Shown in pieces: positions 9,346 through 18,476 of a stretch of DNA of 64,000 nt (positions within the stretch are counted from its first letter, which is position 1; each line of letters begins with the position of its first letter). Origin of the DNA: Pseudomonas sp. JM0905a (GTDB taxonomy: Bacteria > Pseudomonadota > Gammaproteobacteria > Pseudomonadales > Pseudomonadaceae); NCBI RefSeq assembly GCF_014700075.1, contig NZ_JACXBU010000008.1:1-64000 (forward strand). The letters run 5' to 3'. The notes beneath the pieces were generated by a model. The model saw nothing but the letters and a program-made list of their open reading frames with translations, had not been told where the DNA came from and made no database searches. A program made the translations under genes and the position numbers.

Positions 9346-9484
9346 GGCTGACCACTCCTGTGCATGGGCGCTTTGCCACTACTCGCCGGTAAAAAAAGGT
9401 CTAGCACGGCGCCCTTCAAGCCCATGAATGGAGTGGGGTTAATCCACTGACAATGTGATGCACCTCTCAAAAAACCTGCGGACG

Positions 9485-10378
9485 TCAGCGCAGGTTCAAC
9501 TGGGCTCGCAGGAGGTCGCGGAACGTGAGGATCAACGGCTCCTTGGCGCGGCCACGGCGCAGGATCATGGAGAACGGCGCCTGGTAGCCGAAGGTGGCCG
9601 GCAGCAAGGCGCGCAGGCGCTTCTGCTCCACCCAGGGGTGGGCATAGTGCTCCGGCAGGTAACCGATGTAGGCGCCGGACAGCACCAGGATCAGCTGCGC
9701 CTCCATGGACTCCACCGTTGCCGCGCTGTGCTTGAAACCGTGGCGCGCCAGCTCCGCCTGGCTCCAGTAACCACGTCCCACCATGCGCTGCTGGGTGATG
9801 AGTTCGGCAGGAATGCGCCGTTCGCCGTACAGCGGGTGCCGCTCGCTGCAGTAAAGCCAGTGCTGCTCGCGGTAGAGCGGCTGGTAGACCAGGCCGTTCA
9901 TGCGCGTGGAGAAGGCGCCAATGGCGAGGTCCAGGCGGTTGTCCAGCACACCCAGTTGCAGGTCGTAGGGGCTCATCACCGAGAGGTGCAGGTGCACCGC
10001 CGCATGCTCCTGGCTGTAGGCGCCGATCACCTCGGCCAGCGGCAGCGACGGATCGCCCACGGTGGAGTCGAGCACGCCCAGGTTCAGGGTGCCGCGCAGC
10101 TCGCCCTTGAGGGACGCGGAGTAGCGCTCGAAGCTTTCCAGTTCGCCCAGCAGGCGCAGGGTTTCCTGGTAGTACAGCTCGCCCTTGCTGGTCAGGCTGA
10201 ACCCACCACGGCCGCGATGGCAGAGGGTCAGGCCCACCTGCCCTTCCAGCTGGCTCATGTAGGTGCTGATGGCCGAAGTGGAGAGGTTCAGCTCCTGCTG
10301 CGCAGCGGCAAAACCCTGGTTGCGGACCACGCTGGCGAAGATACGCAGGAGTTTCAGGTCGGGCATGGAGGTGGACAT
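9485..10378 (-). CDS. gbuR: LysR-type regulator, probable GbuR
   Basis: A 297-residue LysR regulator with the helix-turn-helix at the N-terminus (LLRIFASVVRNQGFAAAQQELNLSTSAISTYMSQLE) and a C-terminal effector-binding domain. The ATG at 10378 (MSTSMPDLK) is preferred: the frame is open to 10519, but that extension is translated repeat DNA (REP at 10413-10513). It diverges from the ureohydrolase gene at 10671. In P. aeruginosa the equivalent gene (gbuR) activates gbuA in response to 4-guanidinobutyrate; role here is inferred from that context. Confidence 0.82.
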   Translation of the reverse strand: MSTSMPDLKLLRIFASVVRNQGFAAAQQELNLSTSAISTYMSQLEGQVGLTLCHRGRGGFSLTSKGELYYQETLRLLGELESFERYSASLKGELRGTLNLGVLDSTVGDPSLPLAEVIGAYSQEHAAVHLHLSVMSPYDLQLGVLDNRLDLAIGAFSTRMNGLVYQPLYREQHWLYCSERHPLYGERRIPAELITQQRMVGRGYWSQAELARHGFKHSAATVESMEAQLILVLSGAYIGYLPEHYAHPWVEQKRLRALLPATFGYQAPFSMILRRGRAKEPLILTFRDLLRAQLNLR

Positions 10379-10412
10379 TGGGGGCTCAGGATTCCAGGTT
10401 CGATTGAACAAT

Positions 10413-10513
10413 GTAGGGGCGAATTCATTCGCCAAGCAGGACGCAGGCCTGCCCCTTCCCTGGAGCCGATCGGGGCTGCTGCGCAGCCCTTGGCGAATGA
10501 ATTCGCCCCTACA
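10413..10513. repeat. REP pair in the gbuR-gbuA divergent region
   Basis: Begins GTAGGGGCGAATTCATTCGC and ends with its complement at 10513. It separates the gbuR start from the promoter-proximal part of the gbuA leader, so any shared operator probably lies at 10514-10670. Confidence 0.85.
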
Positions 10514-10670
10514 GAGCAAGAAGCCCCTGTCGGCAAGCAGGCATCTTACCCGCTCCCGATAGTTTAGAAATCCTTGAAGTAATTATTTGCCGCCAGCGAT
10601 TTTTCCGTGATGGCACTGTCACCAGAATCCGCCCCACTACCTACAACCACAACAACCGTGAGGCCACCCC

Positions 10671-11630
10671 GTGGACAAAAAACTCCATCAGCCCCTGGGC
10701 GGCAATGAGATGCCCCGTTTCGGCGGTATCGCCACCATGATGCGCCTGCCGCACATCCAATCCCCTGAAGAACTCAATGCCCTGGACGCCGCATTCGTTG
10801 GCGTTCCGCTGGACATCGGCACCTCCCTGCGTTCCGGTACCCGATTCGGCCCGCGCCAGATCCGCGCCGAATCGGTGATGATCCGCCCGTACAACATGGC
10901 GACCGGCGCTGCCCCCTTCGATTCGCTGAACGTGGCCGACATCGGCGACGTGGCCATCAACACCTTCAACCTGCTGGAAGCCGTGCGCATCATCGAGCAG
11001 GAATACGACCGCATCCTCGGCCACGGCATCGTGCCGCTGACCCTGGGCGGCGACCACACCATCACCCTGCCGATCCTGCGTGCCATCAACAAGGTGCACG
11101 GCAAGGTGGGCCTGGTGCACATCGACGCCCACGCTGACGTCAACGACAACATGTTCGGCGAGAAGATCGCCCACGGCACCACCTTCCGCCGCGCCGTGGA
11201 AGAAGGCCTGCTGGATTGCGACCGCGTGGTGCAAATCGGCCTGCGCGCTCAGGGCTACACCGCCGAAGACTTCAACTGGAGCCGCAAGCAGGGCTTCCGC
11301 GTGGTGCAGGCAGAAGAGTGCTGGCACAAGTCGCTGGCTCCGCTGATGGCCGAAGTCCGCGAGAAAGTCGGCGGCGGCCCGGTGTACCTCTCCTTCGACA
11401 TCGACGGCATCGACCCGGCCTGGGCGCCCGGTACCGGCACCCCGGAAATCGGCGGCCTGACCACCATCCAGGCGATGGAAATCATCCGTGGCTGCCAGGG
11501 CCTGGACGTCATCGGCTGCGACCTGGTCGAAGTCTCCCCGCCTTATGACACCACCGGCAACACCTCGCTGCTGGGCGCCAACCTGCTCTACGAAATGCTC
11601 TGCATCCTGCCGGGCGTTGAGCGCCGTTGA
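10671..11630 (+). CDS. gbuA: Guanidinobutyrase (ureohydrolase)
   Basis: A 319-residue arginase/agmatinase-family enzyme, expected to hydrolyse 4-guanidinobutyrate to 4-aminobutyrate and urea. The manganese ligands are visible in GGDHTI (about residue 125), HIDAHADVND (about 148) and SFDIDGIDPAWAPGTGTPE (about 240). The GTG start at 10671 (MDKKLHQPLGGNEMPRFGG) fits the start I recall for P. aeruginosa GbuA. The leader has CA-rich CTACAACCACAACAACC (10641-10658), close to but not matching the Crc/Hfq consensus. Other ureohydrolase substrates, such as 3-guanidinopropionate, cannot be excluded from sequence alone. Confidence 0.88.
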   Translation: MDKKLHQPLGGNEMPRFGGIATMMRLPHIQSPEELNALDAAFVGVPLDIGTSLRSGTRFGPRQIRAESVMIRPYNMATGAAPFDSLNVADIGDVAINTFNLLEAVRIIEQEYDRILGHGIVPLTLGGDHTITLPILRAINKVHGKVGLVHIDAHADVNDNMFGEKIAHGTTFRRAVEEGLLDCDRVVQIGLRAQGYTAEDFNWSRKQGFRVVQAEECWHKSLAPLMAEVREKVGGGPVYLSFDIDGIDPAWAPGTGTPEIGGLTTIQAMEIIRGCQGLDVIGCDLVEVSPPYDTTGNTSLLGANLLYEMLCILPGVERR

Positions 11631-11638
11631 GTCCGGAC

Positions 11639-12043
11639 ATGAGCGAGCAACAAGTCCTGGAGGCCGCCAGCAAGCTGGTGGCCGCCTTCGCCGCGAACGA
11701 TACCGAAGCCTACTTCGCTGCCTTCAGTGAAGACGCCAGCTTCGTCTTCCACACCTGCGAGCAGCCGCTGCCTACCCGCGCGGCCTATCGCGAGCTGTGG
11801 GAAAGCTGGCAGCGCGATGGTTTCGAGGTGCTGGCGTGCCATTCCCTCAACCCCGTGGTGAGCCTGCAGGGCGACGTGGCGATCTTCTACCACGACGTCG
11901 CCACGCGCCTGCGCATCCAGGGTGAAGACATAGAAAGCCGCGAGCGGGAAACCATCGTTTTCCGTCGGCAACAAGAAGAAGGCCACTGGTTGGCCTGTCA
12001 CGAGCACTTGTCGGCCATGCCGGCGCATCTGCCGCCTACCTGA
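11639..12043 (+). CDS. SnoaL-like / NTF2-fold small protein
   Basis: A 134-residue protein of the nuclear-transport-factor-2 fold (SnoaL_3 type): N-terminal helix EQQVLEAASKLVAAFAANDTEAYFAAFSE, then strands including SFVFHTCEQPLPTR and DVAIFYHDVATRLRI, ending HWLACHEHLSAMP. ATG at 11639 is preferred; an in-frame TTG at 11627 overlaps the gbuA stop. It lies 8 bp after gbuA and 24 bp before the permease gene, so it belongs to this operon. Members of this fold often bind or isomerise small ligands; the function here is unknown. A PA1420-like position is consistent with the syntenic P. aeruginosa locus. Confidence 0.75.
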   Translation: MSEQQVLEAASKLVAAFAANDTEAYFAAFSEDASFVFHTCEQPLPTRAAYRELWESWQRDGFEVLACHSLNPVVSLQGDVAIFYHDVATRLRIQGEDIESRERETIVFRRQQEEGHWLACHEHLSAMPAHLPPT

Positions 12044-12067
12044 CAAGGCTCCCTGGGAGAGTAAGCA

Positions 12068-13585
12068 ATGCATAACAACAACAACGATCACGCAGTTACC
12101 CGAATAGAAACCCACGGCGTCGAGCAGATCCCCGACAACGAGCGGGATGCCGGCCCCCTGGACCTGTTCCGCCTGATCTTCGGCGGCGCAAACACTTTCG
12201 CAACCGCTGTACTCGGCAGCTTCCCGGTGCTCTTCGGCCTCTCCTTCGAGGCGGGCTTCTGGGCCATCCTGCTGGGTGTGCTGGTCGGTTCGCTGATCCT
12301 CGCGCCGATGGGCGTGTTCGGCGCGCTGAACGGCACCAACAACGCGGTGTCCTCGGGCGCCCACTTCGGCGTGCATGGTCGTATCGTTGGTTCTTTCCTC
12401 TCCCTGCTCACTGCCATCGCGTTCTTCTCGCTGTCGGTCTGGAGCTCCGGTGACGCCCTGGTGGGCGGCGCCAAGCGCCTGTTCGACCTGCCGGAAACCG
12501 ACCTGACCCTGGGCCTGGCCTACGGCCTGTTCGCCGTGCTGGTACTGGCGGTGTGCATCTATGGTTTCCGCTTCATGCTGCTGGTGAACAAGGTCGCCGT
12601 ATGGGCCGCCAGCGTCATGTTCCTGCTGGGCATCTTCGCTTTCGCCGGTCCGTTCGACGCCGCCTACGCCGGTTCCGTGAACCTCGGCCAGGAAGGCTTC
12701 TGGGCCGCCTTCATCGGCGCCGCCCTGCTGGCCATGAGCAACCCGGTTTCCTTCGGCGCCTTCCTTGGCGACTGGTCGCGCTACATCCCGCGCGAAACCT
12801 CCAAGCAGCGCATCATGCTGGCCGTGATCGCCGCGCAGTTCGCCACCCTGATCCCCTTCCTGTTCGGCCTGGTCACCGCGACCATCGTTGCCGTGCAGGC
12901 GCCGGACTACATCGCCCAGAACAACTACGTCGGCGGCCTGCTGGCCGTCTCCCCGGCCTGGTTCTTCCTGCCGGTGTGCCTGATTGCGGTGATCGGCGGC
13001 ATGTCTACCGGCACCACCTCGCTCTACGGCACGGGCCTCGACATGTCCTCGGTCTTCCCGCGCCTGCTCAACCGTGTGCAAGCCACCGTGATGATCGGCG
13101 TGTTGTCCATCGGCTTCATTTTCATCGGCCGCTTCGCCTTCAACCTGGTGCAGAGCGTGTCCACCTTCGCCGTGCTGATCATCACCTGCACCAGCCCCTG
13201 GATGGTGATCATGATCCTCGGCCTGATCATCCGCCGCGGCTTCTACTGCCCAGACGATCTGCAGGTCTTCACCCGTGGCCTGTCCGGCGGCCGCTACTGG
13301 TTCACCAACGGCTGGAACTGGCGCGGCATGGGCGCCTGGATCCCGAGCGCCGTGGTGGGCCTATGCTTTGTAAACCTCCCGGGCCAGTTCGTAGGCCCGC
13401 TGGGCGAGCTGGCCGGTGGCATCGATATCAGCCTGCCGGTCACTCTGGGCACGGCCGCCCTGCTGTACCTGGTACTGCTGGCGCTCTTCCCGGAACCGGC
13501 GGCCGTCTACGGTCCCAAGGGCCCTCGCTGGGTCCCCTCGAAGACTTCCCAAGTACCCGCTCAGGGTTCCCCTGAAGCTGCGTGA
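12068..13585 (+). CDS. NCS1-family permease (cytosine/purine/allantoin type)
   Basis: A 505-residue membrane protein with about 12 hydrophobic segments. The early FGGANTFATAVLGSFP helix, the NGTNNAVSSGAHFG loop and WSRYIPRETSKQ fit the NCS1 nucleobase-cation symporter family. Placed in the ureohydrolase operon it probably imports a guanidino compound or a related nitrogen source; substrate is inferred. Codons 3-5 contain an AACAACAACAAC run (from 12074), a full match to the Crc/Hfq AANAANAA motif overlapping the start of translation. Confidence 0.82.
   Translation: MHNNNNDHAVTRIETHGVEQIPDNERDAGPLDLFRLIFGGANTFATAVLGSFPVLFGLSFEAGFWAILLGVLVGSLILAPMGVFGALNGTNNAVSSGAHFGVHGRIVGSFLSLLTAIAFFSLSVWSSGDALVGGAKRLFDLPETDLTLGLAYGLFAVLVLAVCIYGFRFMLLVNKVAVWAASVMFLLGIFAFAGPFDAAYAGSVNLGQEGFWAAFIGAALLAMSNPVSFGAFLGDWSRYIPRETSKQRIMLAVIAAQFATLIPFLFGLVTATIVAVQAPDYIAQNNYVGGLLAVSPAWFFLPVCLIAVIGGMSTGTTSLYGTGLDMSSVFPRLLNRVQATVMIGVLSIGFIFIGRFAFNLVQSVSTFAVLIITCTSPWMVIMILGLIIRRGFYCPDDLQVFTRGLSGGRYWFTNGWNWRGMGAWIPSAVVGLCFVNLPGQFVGPLGELAGGIDISLPVTLGTAALLYLVLLALFPEPAAVYGPKGPRWVPSKTSQVPAQGSPEAA
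12074..12085 (+). promoter_or_regulatory. Crc/Hfq-type CA motif at the NCS1 permease start
   Basis: AACAACAACAAC just inside the coding region matches AANAANAA, the A-rich target bound by Hfq with Crc during carbon catabolite repression in Pseudomonas. Position over the initiation region is the usual one. Binding is inferred. Confidence 0.55.
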
Positions 13586-13619
13586 CACGAATTAGCTCCA
13601 CTTTATTGCGACTGCCTAC

Positions 13620-13627
13620 AACAACAA
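13620..13627 (+). promoter_or_regulatory. Crc/Hfq-type CA motif upstream of the ABC binding-protein gene
   Basis: AACAACAA lies 31-38 bp before the ATG at 13658 and exactly matches AANAANAA. A GAAGGAG ribosome site follows at 13645-13651. Confidence 0.45.
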
Positions 13628-13657
13628 CCACTGCAATACGCCTTGAAGGAGTTACCG

Positions 13658-14482
13658 ATGAGCAATCGTCCGCTGAAACTGTTCGCCCTCGCCGGCCTGT
13701 TCGCCGCCACCCTGAGCGGTGGCACCATGGCCGCCGACAGCAAGCCCTCGTTCGTGGGCTCGGGAAGTTTCCAGGTCTGTTCCGATCCGACCTTCCCGCC
13801 GCTGGAGTTCTTCGAGAAGACCGGTGACCGCGAGCCCAGCGGCTTCGACGCGGACCTGATCCGCGCCCTGGCCAAGCACTGGGGTGTGAAGCCGCGCTTC
13901 ATCGTCACCGAGTTCACCGGCCTGCTGCCGGGCCTGGACGCCCAGCGCTGCGACGCAGTCATCAGCGGCACCCTGATCACCCCCGAGCGCACCCAGAAGC
14001 TGCATGCCGTGGCCTACCTCGCCAGCGCCACCATCGTCTTCGGCAGCGGCAAGAGCGACCTCAAGCTGAACACCCTGGATGACCTGTCGGGCAAGGTAGT
14101 GGCGGTGCAGTCCGGCACCCGCTACGTGACCATCATGGAAAAGCTCAACGAGCAGCTGAAGGCCGCCGGCAAGACCCCGGCCGTACTGCAGACCTACCCG
14201 AAAGGCAGCGACGTGGCCCAGCAGGTACTGGTAGGCCGCGCCGCCGCCGGCCTGTCCCAGGACACTGAACTCGCCTATCGCGAACTGCAGACCCCCGGCC
14301 AGTTCAAGACCCTTTACGCCTTCCCCGAGAAGGACATCTTCGGCGCGTACATGCGTCCGAACCCCGACGACAAGCAGGCCGTAGAGGACGCAGTGTCTGC
14401 ACTGAAGGCCGATGGAACCCTCAAGGCCATCGCCGAGAAATGGAAGCTCGATCCAGCCAACCTGGAAACCGCCGCGCAGTAA
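13658..14482 (+). CDS. Amino-acid-type ABC transporter, periplasmic binding protein
   Basis: A 274-residue SBP_bac_3 protein. The signal peptide (MSNRPLKLFALAGLFAATLSGGTMA) ends with AMA-like TMAA, and the mature part shows FQVCSDPTFPPLEFF and GFDADLIRALAKHWG, typical of amino-acid-binding components. ATG at 13658 has a GAAGGAG site; a TTG at 13643 would skip that site. The next two genes encode a permease and an ATPase. The ligand is not clear; basic amino acids or guanidino acids would fit the gbuA neighbourhood. Confidence 0.85.
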   Translation: MSNRPLKLFALAGLFAATLSGGTMAADSKPSFVGSGSFQVCSDPTFPPLEFFEKTGDREPSGFDADLIRALAKHWGVKPRFIVTEFTGLLPGLDAQRCDAVISGTLITPERTQKLHAVAYLASATIVFGSGKSDLKLNTLDDLSGKVVAVQSGTRYVTIMEKLNEQLKAAGKTPAVLQTYPKGSDVAQQVLVGRAAAGLSQDTELAYRELQTPGQFKTLYAFPEKDIFGAYMRPNPDDKQAVEDAVSALKADGTLKAIAEKWKLDPANLETAAQ

Positions 14483-14500
14483 GCAAGGCCAACGCCCCGC

Positions 14501-14524
14501 CCCTCTCTCGTATGCGGGAGAGGG
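14501..14524 (+). repeat. CCCTCTC/GAGAGGG hairpin between binding-protein and permease genes
   Basis: CCCTCTC (14501-14507) pairs with GAGAGGG (14518-14524) in the 78-bp gap. The same repeat type occurs at 6958, 41025, 48982 and 56171. Within the operon it may stabilise the upstream message or reduce permease expression. Confidence 0.55.
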
Positions 14525-14560
14525 TGCAAGGGCACGCTTCCATTCACGCAGGACACGTAC

Positions 14561-15304
14561 ATGAACTTCGATGTGACTGTCTTCTGGGACGCCCTGACGT
14601 CCTGGCACTTCTTCCGCGGCGCCTGCATCACCCTGGTGCTGGCCCTGGTTTCCCATTCCGTTGGCATCCTGATTTCCATTCCCTGCGCCCTGGCCCTGGA
14701 CGGCCCGCCGAACGTCTGGCGCAGCACCCTGCGCGGCGTGCTCAGCGTGTTCCGTGGCGCCCCGACCCTGCTGCAGCTGCTGTTCGTGTGGAACGCCCTG
14801 CCGCAGTTCTTCCCGGTGTTCCGTGAAGAGTGGTTCACCCCCTTCATTGCCGCCTGGATCGCGCTGTCGATCAACGAAGCCGCCTACCAGGTGGAGATCA
14901 ACCGCGCCGCGCTGAAGGCCGTGGACAAGGGCCAGTACGCCGCCGGCCACGCCCTGGGCCTGTCGCGCTGGCACATCTTCCGCTACGTCATCATGCCGCA
15001 GGCCGCGCGCATCGCCGTGCCGCCGACCGCAAACGAATTCATCACCCTGCTGAAGATCACCTCGCTGGCCTCGGTGATTTCCCTGCAGGAACTGATGGCG
15101 GTGACCTCGCAAACGGTTTCCACCACCTTCCAGTTCTCCGAGTACTACGCCGTCGCCCTCGTCTACTACCTAGTCATGGTCTACACCCTGACCTGGATGC
15201 AAAGCGGCCTCGAACGGCGCCTGGCGTGGGATTCCCACACCGGCACCAGCAGCAAATCCGTCGGCCTGGTGCAACGCACCCTGGCTCGCATGCGCCGTAT
15301 CTGA
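14561..15304 (+). CDS. Amino-acid-type ABC transporter, permease
   Basis: A 247-residue permease of the HisM/GlnP family with about five membrane helices. The EAA loop reads [43 protein letters not shown], the standard coupling motif for the ATPase. Only one permease is present, so it probably works as a homodimer. The ATPase gene follows after 10 bp. Confidence 0.88.
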   Translation: MNFDVTVFWDALTSWHFFRGACITLVLALVSHSVGILISIPCALALDGPPNVWRSTLRGVLSVFRGAPTLLQLLFVWNALPQFFPVFREEWFTPFIAAWIALSINEAAYQVEINRAALKAVDKGQYAAGHALGLSRWHIFRYVIMPQAARIAVPPTANEFITLLKITSLASVISLQELMAVTSQTVSTTFQFSEYYAVALVYYLVMVYTLTWMQSGLERRLAWDSHTGTSSKSVGLVQRTLARMRRI

Positions 15305-15314
15305 GGAGAGCGTC

Positions 15315-16046
15315 ATGAACGAAATCATCCGTCTGCAGAACGTCGGCAAGCGCTACGAGGATTTCCAGGTGCTGCAGGGCATCAACCTCTCCGTGCGCCA
15401 GGGCGAGAAGATCGTCATCTGCGGTCCTTCGGGCTCCGGCAAGTCGACCCTGATCCGCTGCATCAACCGCCTCAACCCCCATGACACCGGCACCATCACG
15501 GTGGAAGAGCAGGACATCTCCACCAAGTCCGGCAGCGACCACGTGCGCCGCGAAGTGGGCATGGTGTTCCAGAACTTCAACCTGTTCCCCCACCTGACGG
15601 TGCTGGAGAACTGCACCCTGGCGCCGATGAAGGTCCGTGGAATGGGTCGCAAGCAGGCCGAGGAACTGGCCCTGCGCTACCTCAATCGCGTGCACATCGG
15701 CTCCCAGGCGCACAAGAAGCCCGGCCAGCTTTCCGGCGGCCAGCAACAGCGCGTGGCCATCGCCCGTGCCCTGTGCATGAACCCCAAGGTGATGCTGTTC
15801 GACGAGCCCACCTCGGCGCTGGACCCGGAAATGGTCGGCGAAGTGCTGGAAGTGATGACCGAGCTGGCCCAGGACGGCATGACCATGCTCTGCGTGACCC
15901 ATGAGATGGGCTTCGCACGCAAGGTAGCCGACCGTGTGGTGTTCATGGACGCCGGTCAGATCGTGGAAACCGCCACCCCGGCCGAGTTCTTCGACAACCC
16001 GCAGCACCCGCGCACCCGGGCCTTCCTTTCGCAGATCCGTCACTGA
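15315..16046 (+). CDS. Amino-acid-type ABC transporter, ATP-binding protein
   Basis: A 243-residue GlnQ/HisP-like ATPase with Walker [11 protein letters not shown]-loop [13 protein letters not shown], signature [15 protein letters not shown], Walker [15 protein letters not shown] and the switch His in VTHEM. GAGGAG precedes the ATG. The stop overlaps the start of the aldolase gene by one base, pointing to coupled translation. Confidence 0.92.
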   Translation: MNEIIRLQNVGKRYEDFQVLQGINLSVRQGEKIVICGPSGSGKSTLIRCINRLNPHDTGTITVEEQDISTKSGSDHVRREVGMVFQNFNLFPHLTVLENCTLAPMKVRGMGRKQAEELALRYLNRVHIGSQAHKKPGQLSGGQQQRVAIARALCMNPKVMLFDEPTSALDPEMVGEVLEVMTELAQDGMTMLCVTHEMGFARKVADRVVFMDAGQIVETATPAEFFDNPQHPRTRAFLSQIRH

Positions 16047-16768
16047 TGAACGTACAGAACGAAGCCATCCTGCGCCGGGACCTGGCGGCCGCCTACCGGC
16101 TGGCCGCCCTGTTCGGCTGGGACGACACCCTCTACACCCACTTCTCGGTGCGCCTGCCAGGCGTTGAGCCGCGCTTTCTGATCAACCCCTTCGGGCTGAT
16201 GTTCGAGGAAATCCGCGCCAGCGACCTGATCGTGGTCGACATGCACGGCCGCGTGGTGGAAGGCAACGCCGACTACAACATCGCCGGCTTCACCATCCAC
16301 AGCGCCGTGCACATGGCCCGCGCCGATGCCCACTGCGTGATCCACACCCATACCCTGGCGGGTATGGCGGTGGCCGCGGCGGACAACGGCCTGGCCCAGC
16401 TGAACCAGATCAGCGCCGAGTTCCATCAGCGGGTCGGCTATCACACCTATGAAGGCATCGCCCTGGACCTGGGCGAGCGCGAGCGCCTGGTGGACTCCCT
16501 CGGCGACAACATCGCCCTGATGCTGCGCCACCATGGCCTGCTCAGCGTCGGCGCCAGTGTCGCCGACGCCTTCTACGTCATGTACTACCTGAACAAGGCG
16601 TGCGAGATCCAGGTCGCCGCCTCCACCCTGCGCGGCATCCGCGAGATGCCCGACGAGCTCAGCGCGCACGCCTGCGAACAGTTCCAGGCCTGCGAGTGGC
16701 AGCGCCAGCTGGTCTGGGAAGCCTGGCTGAGAAAGCTCGAAAGGGAGTGCCCCGAATACAAGGACTAG
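16046..16768 (+). CDS. Class II aldolase/adducin family protein
   Basis: A 240-residue zinc-type class II aldolase fold. Seen motifs are LFGWDDTLYTHFSVRLPG, the metal-ligand pair HTHTLAGMAVA (about residue 96) and LRHHGLLSVG with the third His (about 157). Characterised relatives include fuculose-phosphate aldolases and oxo-acid decarboxylases. It overlaps the ABC ATPase stop (TGATG). A sugar-phosphate role is not obvious in this nitrogen cluster, so the substrate remains open. Confidence 0.8.
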   Translation: MNVQNEAILRRDLAAAYRLAALFGWDDTLYTHFSVRLPGVEPRFLINPFGLMFEEIRASDLIVVDMHGRVVEGNADYNIAGFTIHSAVHMARADAHCVIHTHTLAGMAVAAADNGLAQLNQISAEFHQRVGYHTYEGIALDLGERERLVDSLGDNIALMLRHHGLLSVGASVADAFYVMYYLNKACEIQVAASTLRGIREMPDELSAHACEQFQACEWQRQLVWEAWLRKLERECPEYKD

Positions 16769-16849
16769 GAAAAGCGGGATTGCTTTGAAACGGCGCAGTG
16801 TGAAGCGTTGCGCGCCTTGCAACACCTGTCGCGGCCTCAAAGTCGTGGC

Positions 16850-16857
16850 AACAACAA
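16850..16857 (+). promoter_or_regulatory. Crc/Hfq-type CA motif upstream of the SSS symporter gene
   Basis: AACAACAA, an exact AANAANAA match, ends 18 bp before the ATG at 16876 and sits just before the AAAGAGAG ribosome site, where Hfq binding would block initiation. Confidence 0.55.
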
Positions 16858-16875
16858 TAGAAAGAGAGACCTGAA

Positions 16876-18261
16876 ATGGCTTTGGATATTTTCGTAGTAC
16901 TCCTATACGTAGCTGCCATGCTCACACTGGGCTGGTACGGCATGCGCCGCGCCAAGACCCGTGAAGACTACCTGGTAGCCGGCCGCAACCTGGGGCCGGG
17001 CTTCTACCTCGGCACCATGGCTGCCACCGTGCTCGGCGGCGCCGCCACCATCGGTACCGTTCGCCTGGGCTACGTCCACGGCATTTCCGGTTTCTGGCTG
17101 TGCGCCAGCCTCGGCTTCGGCATCATGGGCATCAGCCTGTTCCTGGCCAAGCCGCTGCTGAAGCTGAAGATCTACACCGTGACCCAGGTGCTGGAGCGTC
17201 GCTATAACCCGACCGCTCGCCATGCCAGCGCCGCGATCATGCTGGTGTACGCACTGATGATCGGTGCCACCTCCACCATCGCCATTGGCACAGTGATGCA
17301 AGTCCTGTTCGGCCTGCCGTTCTGGGTTTCCGTGCTGATCGGCGGCGGCATCGTTGTCGCCTACTCCACCATTGGTGGCATGTGGTCCCTGACCCTGACC
17401 GATATCGTGCAGTTCCTGATCATGACCGTCGGCCTGGTATTCATCCTGCTGCCGATGACCATGAGCGACGCGGGTGGCTGGGATGCGCTGGTAGCCAAAC
17501 TGCCGGCAAGCTACTTCTCCCTGACCGCTATCGGCTGGGACACCATCATCACCTACTTCCTGATCTACTTCTTCGGCATCTTCATTGGCCAGGACATCTG
17601 GCAGCGCGTGTTCACCGCCCGCAGCGAGAACGTCGCCAAGGTCGCTGGCACCGCCGCAGGCGTCTATTGTGTGCTCTACGGCCTGGCCGGTGCCCTGATC
17701 GGCATGGCCGCCAAGGTGCTGTTGCCTGATCTGGACAACGTCAACAACGCTTTCGCCACCATCGTCGACACCACCCTGCCGGACGGCATCCGTGGCCTGG
17801 TGGTTGCCGCTGCCCTGGCTGCCCTGATGTCCACCGCCAGCGCCGGCCTGCTGGCCGCGTCCACCACCGCAGCCCAGGACCTCTGGCCGCTGCTGGGTGG
17901 CAAAGCCGACGACGAAGGCGACGCGCACAAGAACCGCCTGTTCACCCTGACGCTGGGCATCGTGGTTCTGGGCATCGCCCTGGTGGTAAGTGACGTGATC
18001 AGCGCTCTGACCTTGGCCTACAACCTGCTGGTTGGCGGCATGCTGATCCCTCTGCTGGGGGCCATCTACTGGAAGCGCGCCAGCACCGCCGGCGCCATCG
18101 CCAGCATGGTCCTGGGCAGCATCACCGCCTGCGTCTTCATGTTCACCGACGGCCTGGAAGCCAATACCCCGATCTACTACAGCCTGGCTGTAGGCGCGGT
18201 GAGCTTCGTAGTGATCAGCCTGCTGTCCCGTCGTTCGGAAACTGCCGGCGAACTGGCCTGA
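16876..18261 (+). CDS. Sodium:solute symporter (SSS family)
   Basis: A 461-residue membrane protein with about 13 helices. The family marks are an early GWYGMRRAKTREDYLVAGRNLGPG segment and the central QDIWQRVFTARSE motif, with AALMSTASAGLLAASTT later. As in P. aeruginosa (PA1418), it accompanies the guanidinobutyrase gene, so uptake of guanidinobutyrate or a related acid is a reasonable inference. It is the last gene before a strong terminator and has its own leader with an AACAACAA motif. Confidence 0.85.
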   Translation: MALDIFVVLLYVAAMLTLGWYGMRRAKTREDYLVAGRNLGPGFYLGTMAATVLGGAATIGTVRLGYVHGISGFWLCASLGFGIMGISLFLAKPLLKLKIYTVTQVLERRYNPTARHASAAIMLVYALMIGATSTIAIGTVMQVLFGLPFWVSVLIGGGIVVAYSTIGGMWSLTLTDIVQFLIMTVGLVFILLPMTMSDAGGWDALVAKLPASYFSLTAIGWDTIITYFLIYFFGIFIGQDIWQRVFTARSENVAKVAGTAAGVYCVLYGLAGALIGMAAKVLLPDLDNVNNAFATIVDTTLPDGIRGLVVAAALAALMSTASAGLLAASTTAAQDLWPLLGGKADDEGDAHKNRLFTLTLGIVVLGIALVVSDVISALTLAYNLLVGGMLIPLLGAIYWKRASTAGAIASMVLGSITACVFMFTDGLEANTPIYYSLAVGAVSFVVISLLSRRSETAGELA

Positions 18262-18269
18262 TATGCACT

Positions 18270-18334
18270 GCCGCCTCTCCCCGGAGGCGGCCTTTCCCGG
18301 CCCCGGATCGGCATTGCCGACCGGGGCTTTTTTT
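18270..18334 (+). terminator. Rho-independent terminator after the guanidino-compound cluster
   Basis: A first stem GCCGCCTC/GAGGCGGC (18270-18291) is followed by a long stem CCCCGG-a-TCGGCA with TGCCGA-CCGGGG (18301-18326) and a run of T's. Confidence 0.9.
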
Positions 18335-18353
18335 ATCCAGGGAACCTAACCTT

Positions 18354-18438
18354 GTAGGGGCGAATTCATTCGCCAAGGACGCATGAGGCGATGCAGGGCA
18401 GACCTGCGGCCTGCTTGGCGAATGAATTCGCCCCTACA
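18354..18438. repeat. REP pair
   Basis: Inverted GTAGGGGCGAATTCATTCGC halves flanking a short core, between the SSS terminator and the MBL gene. Confidence 0.85.
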
Positions 18439-18476
18439 GATTCAGCCCCCAGGCAATCAATGCACGGAGCACCCCA

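Noticed and set aside
10379-10519. N-terminal extension of gbuR to 10519
   Set aside because: The added codons are translation of the REP pair; the ATG at 10378 gives the standard LysR start.
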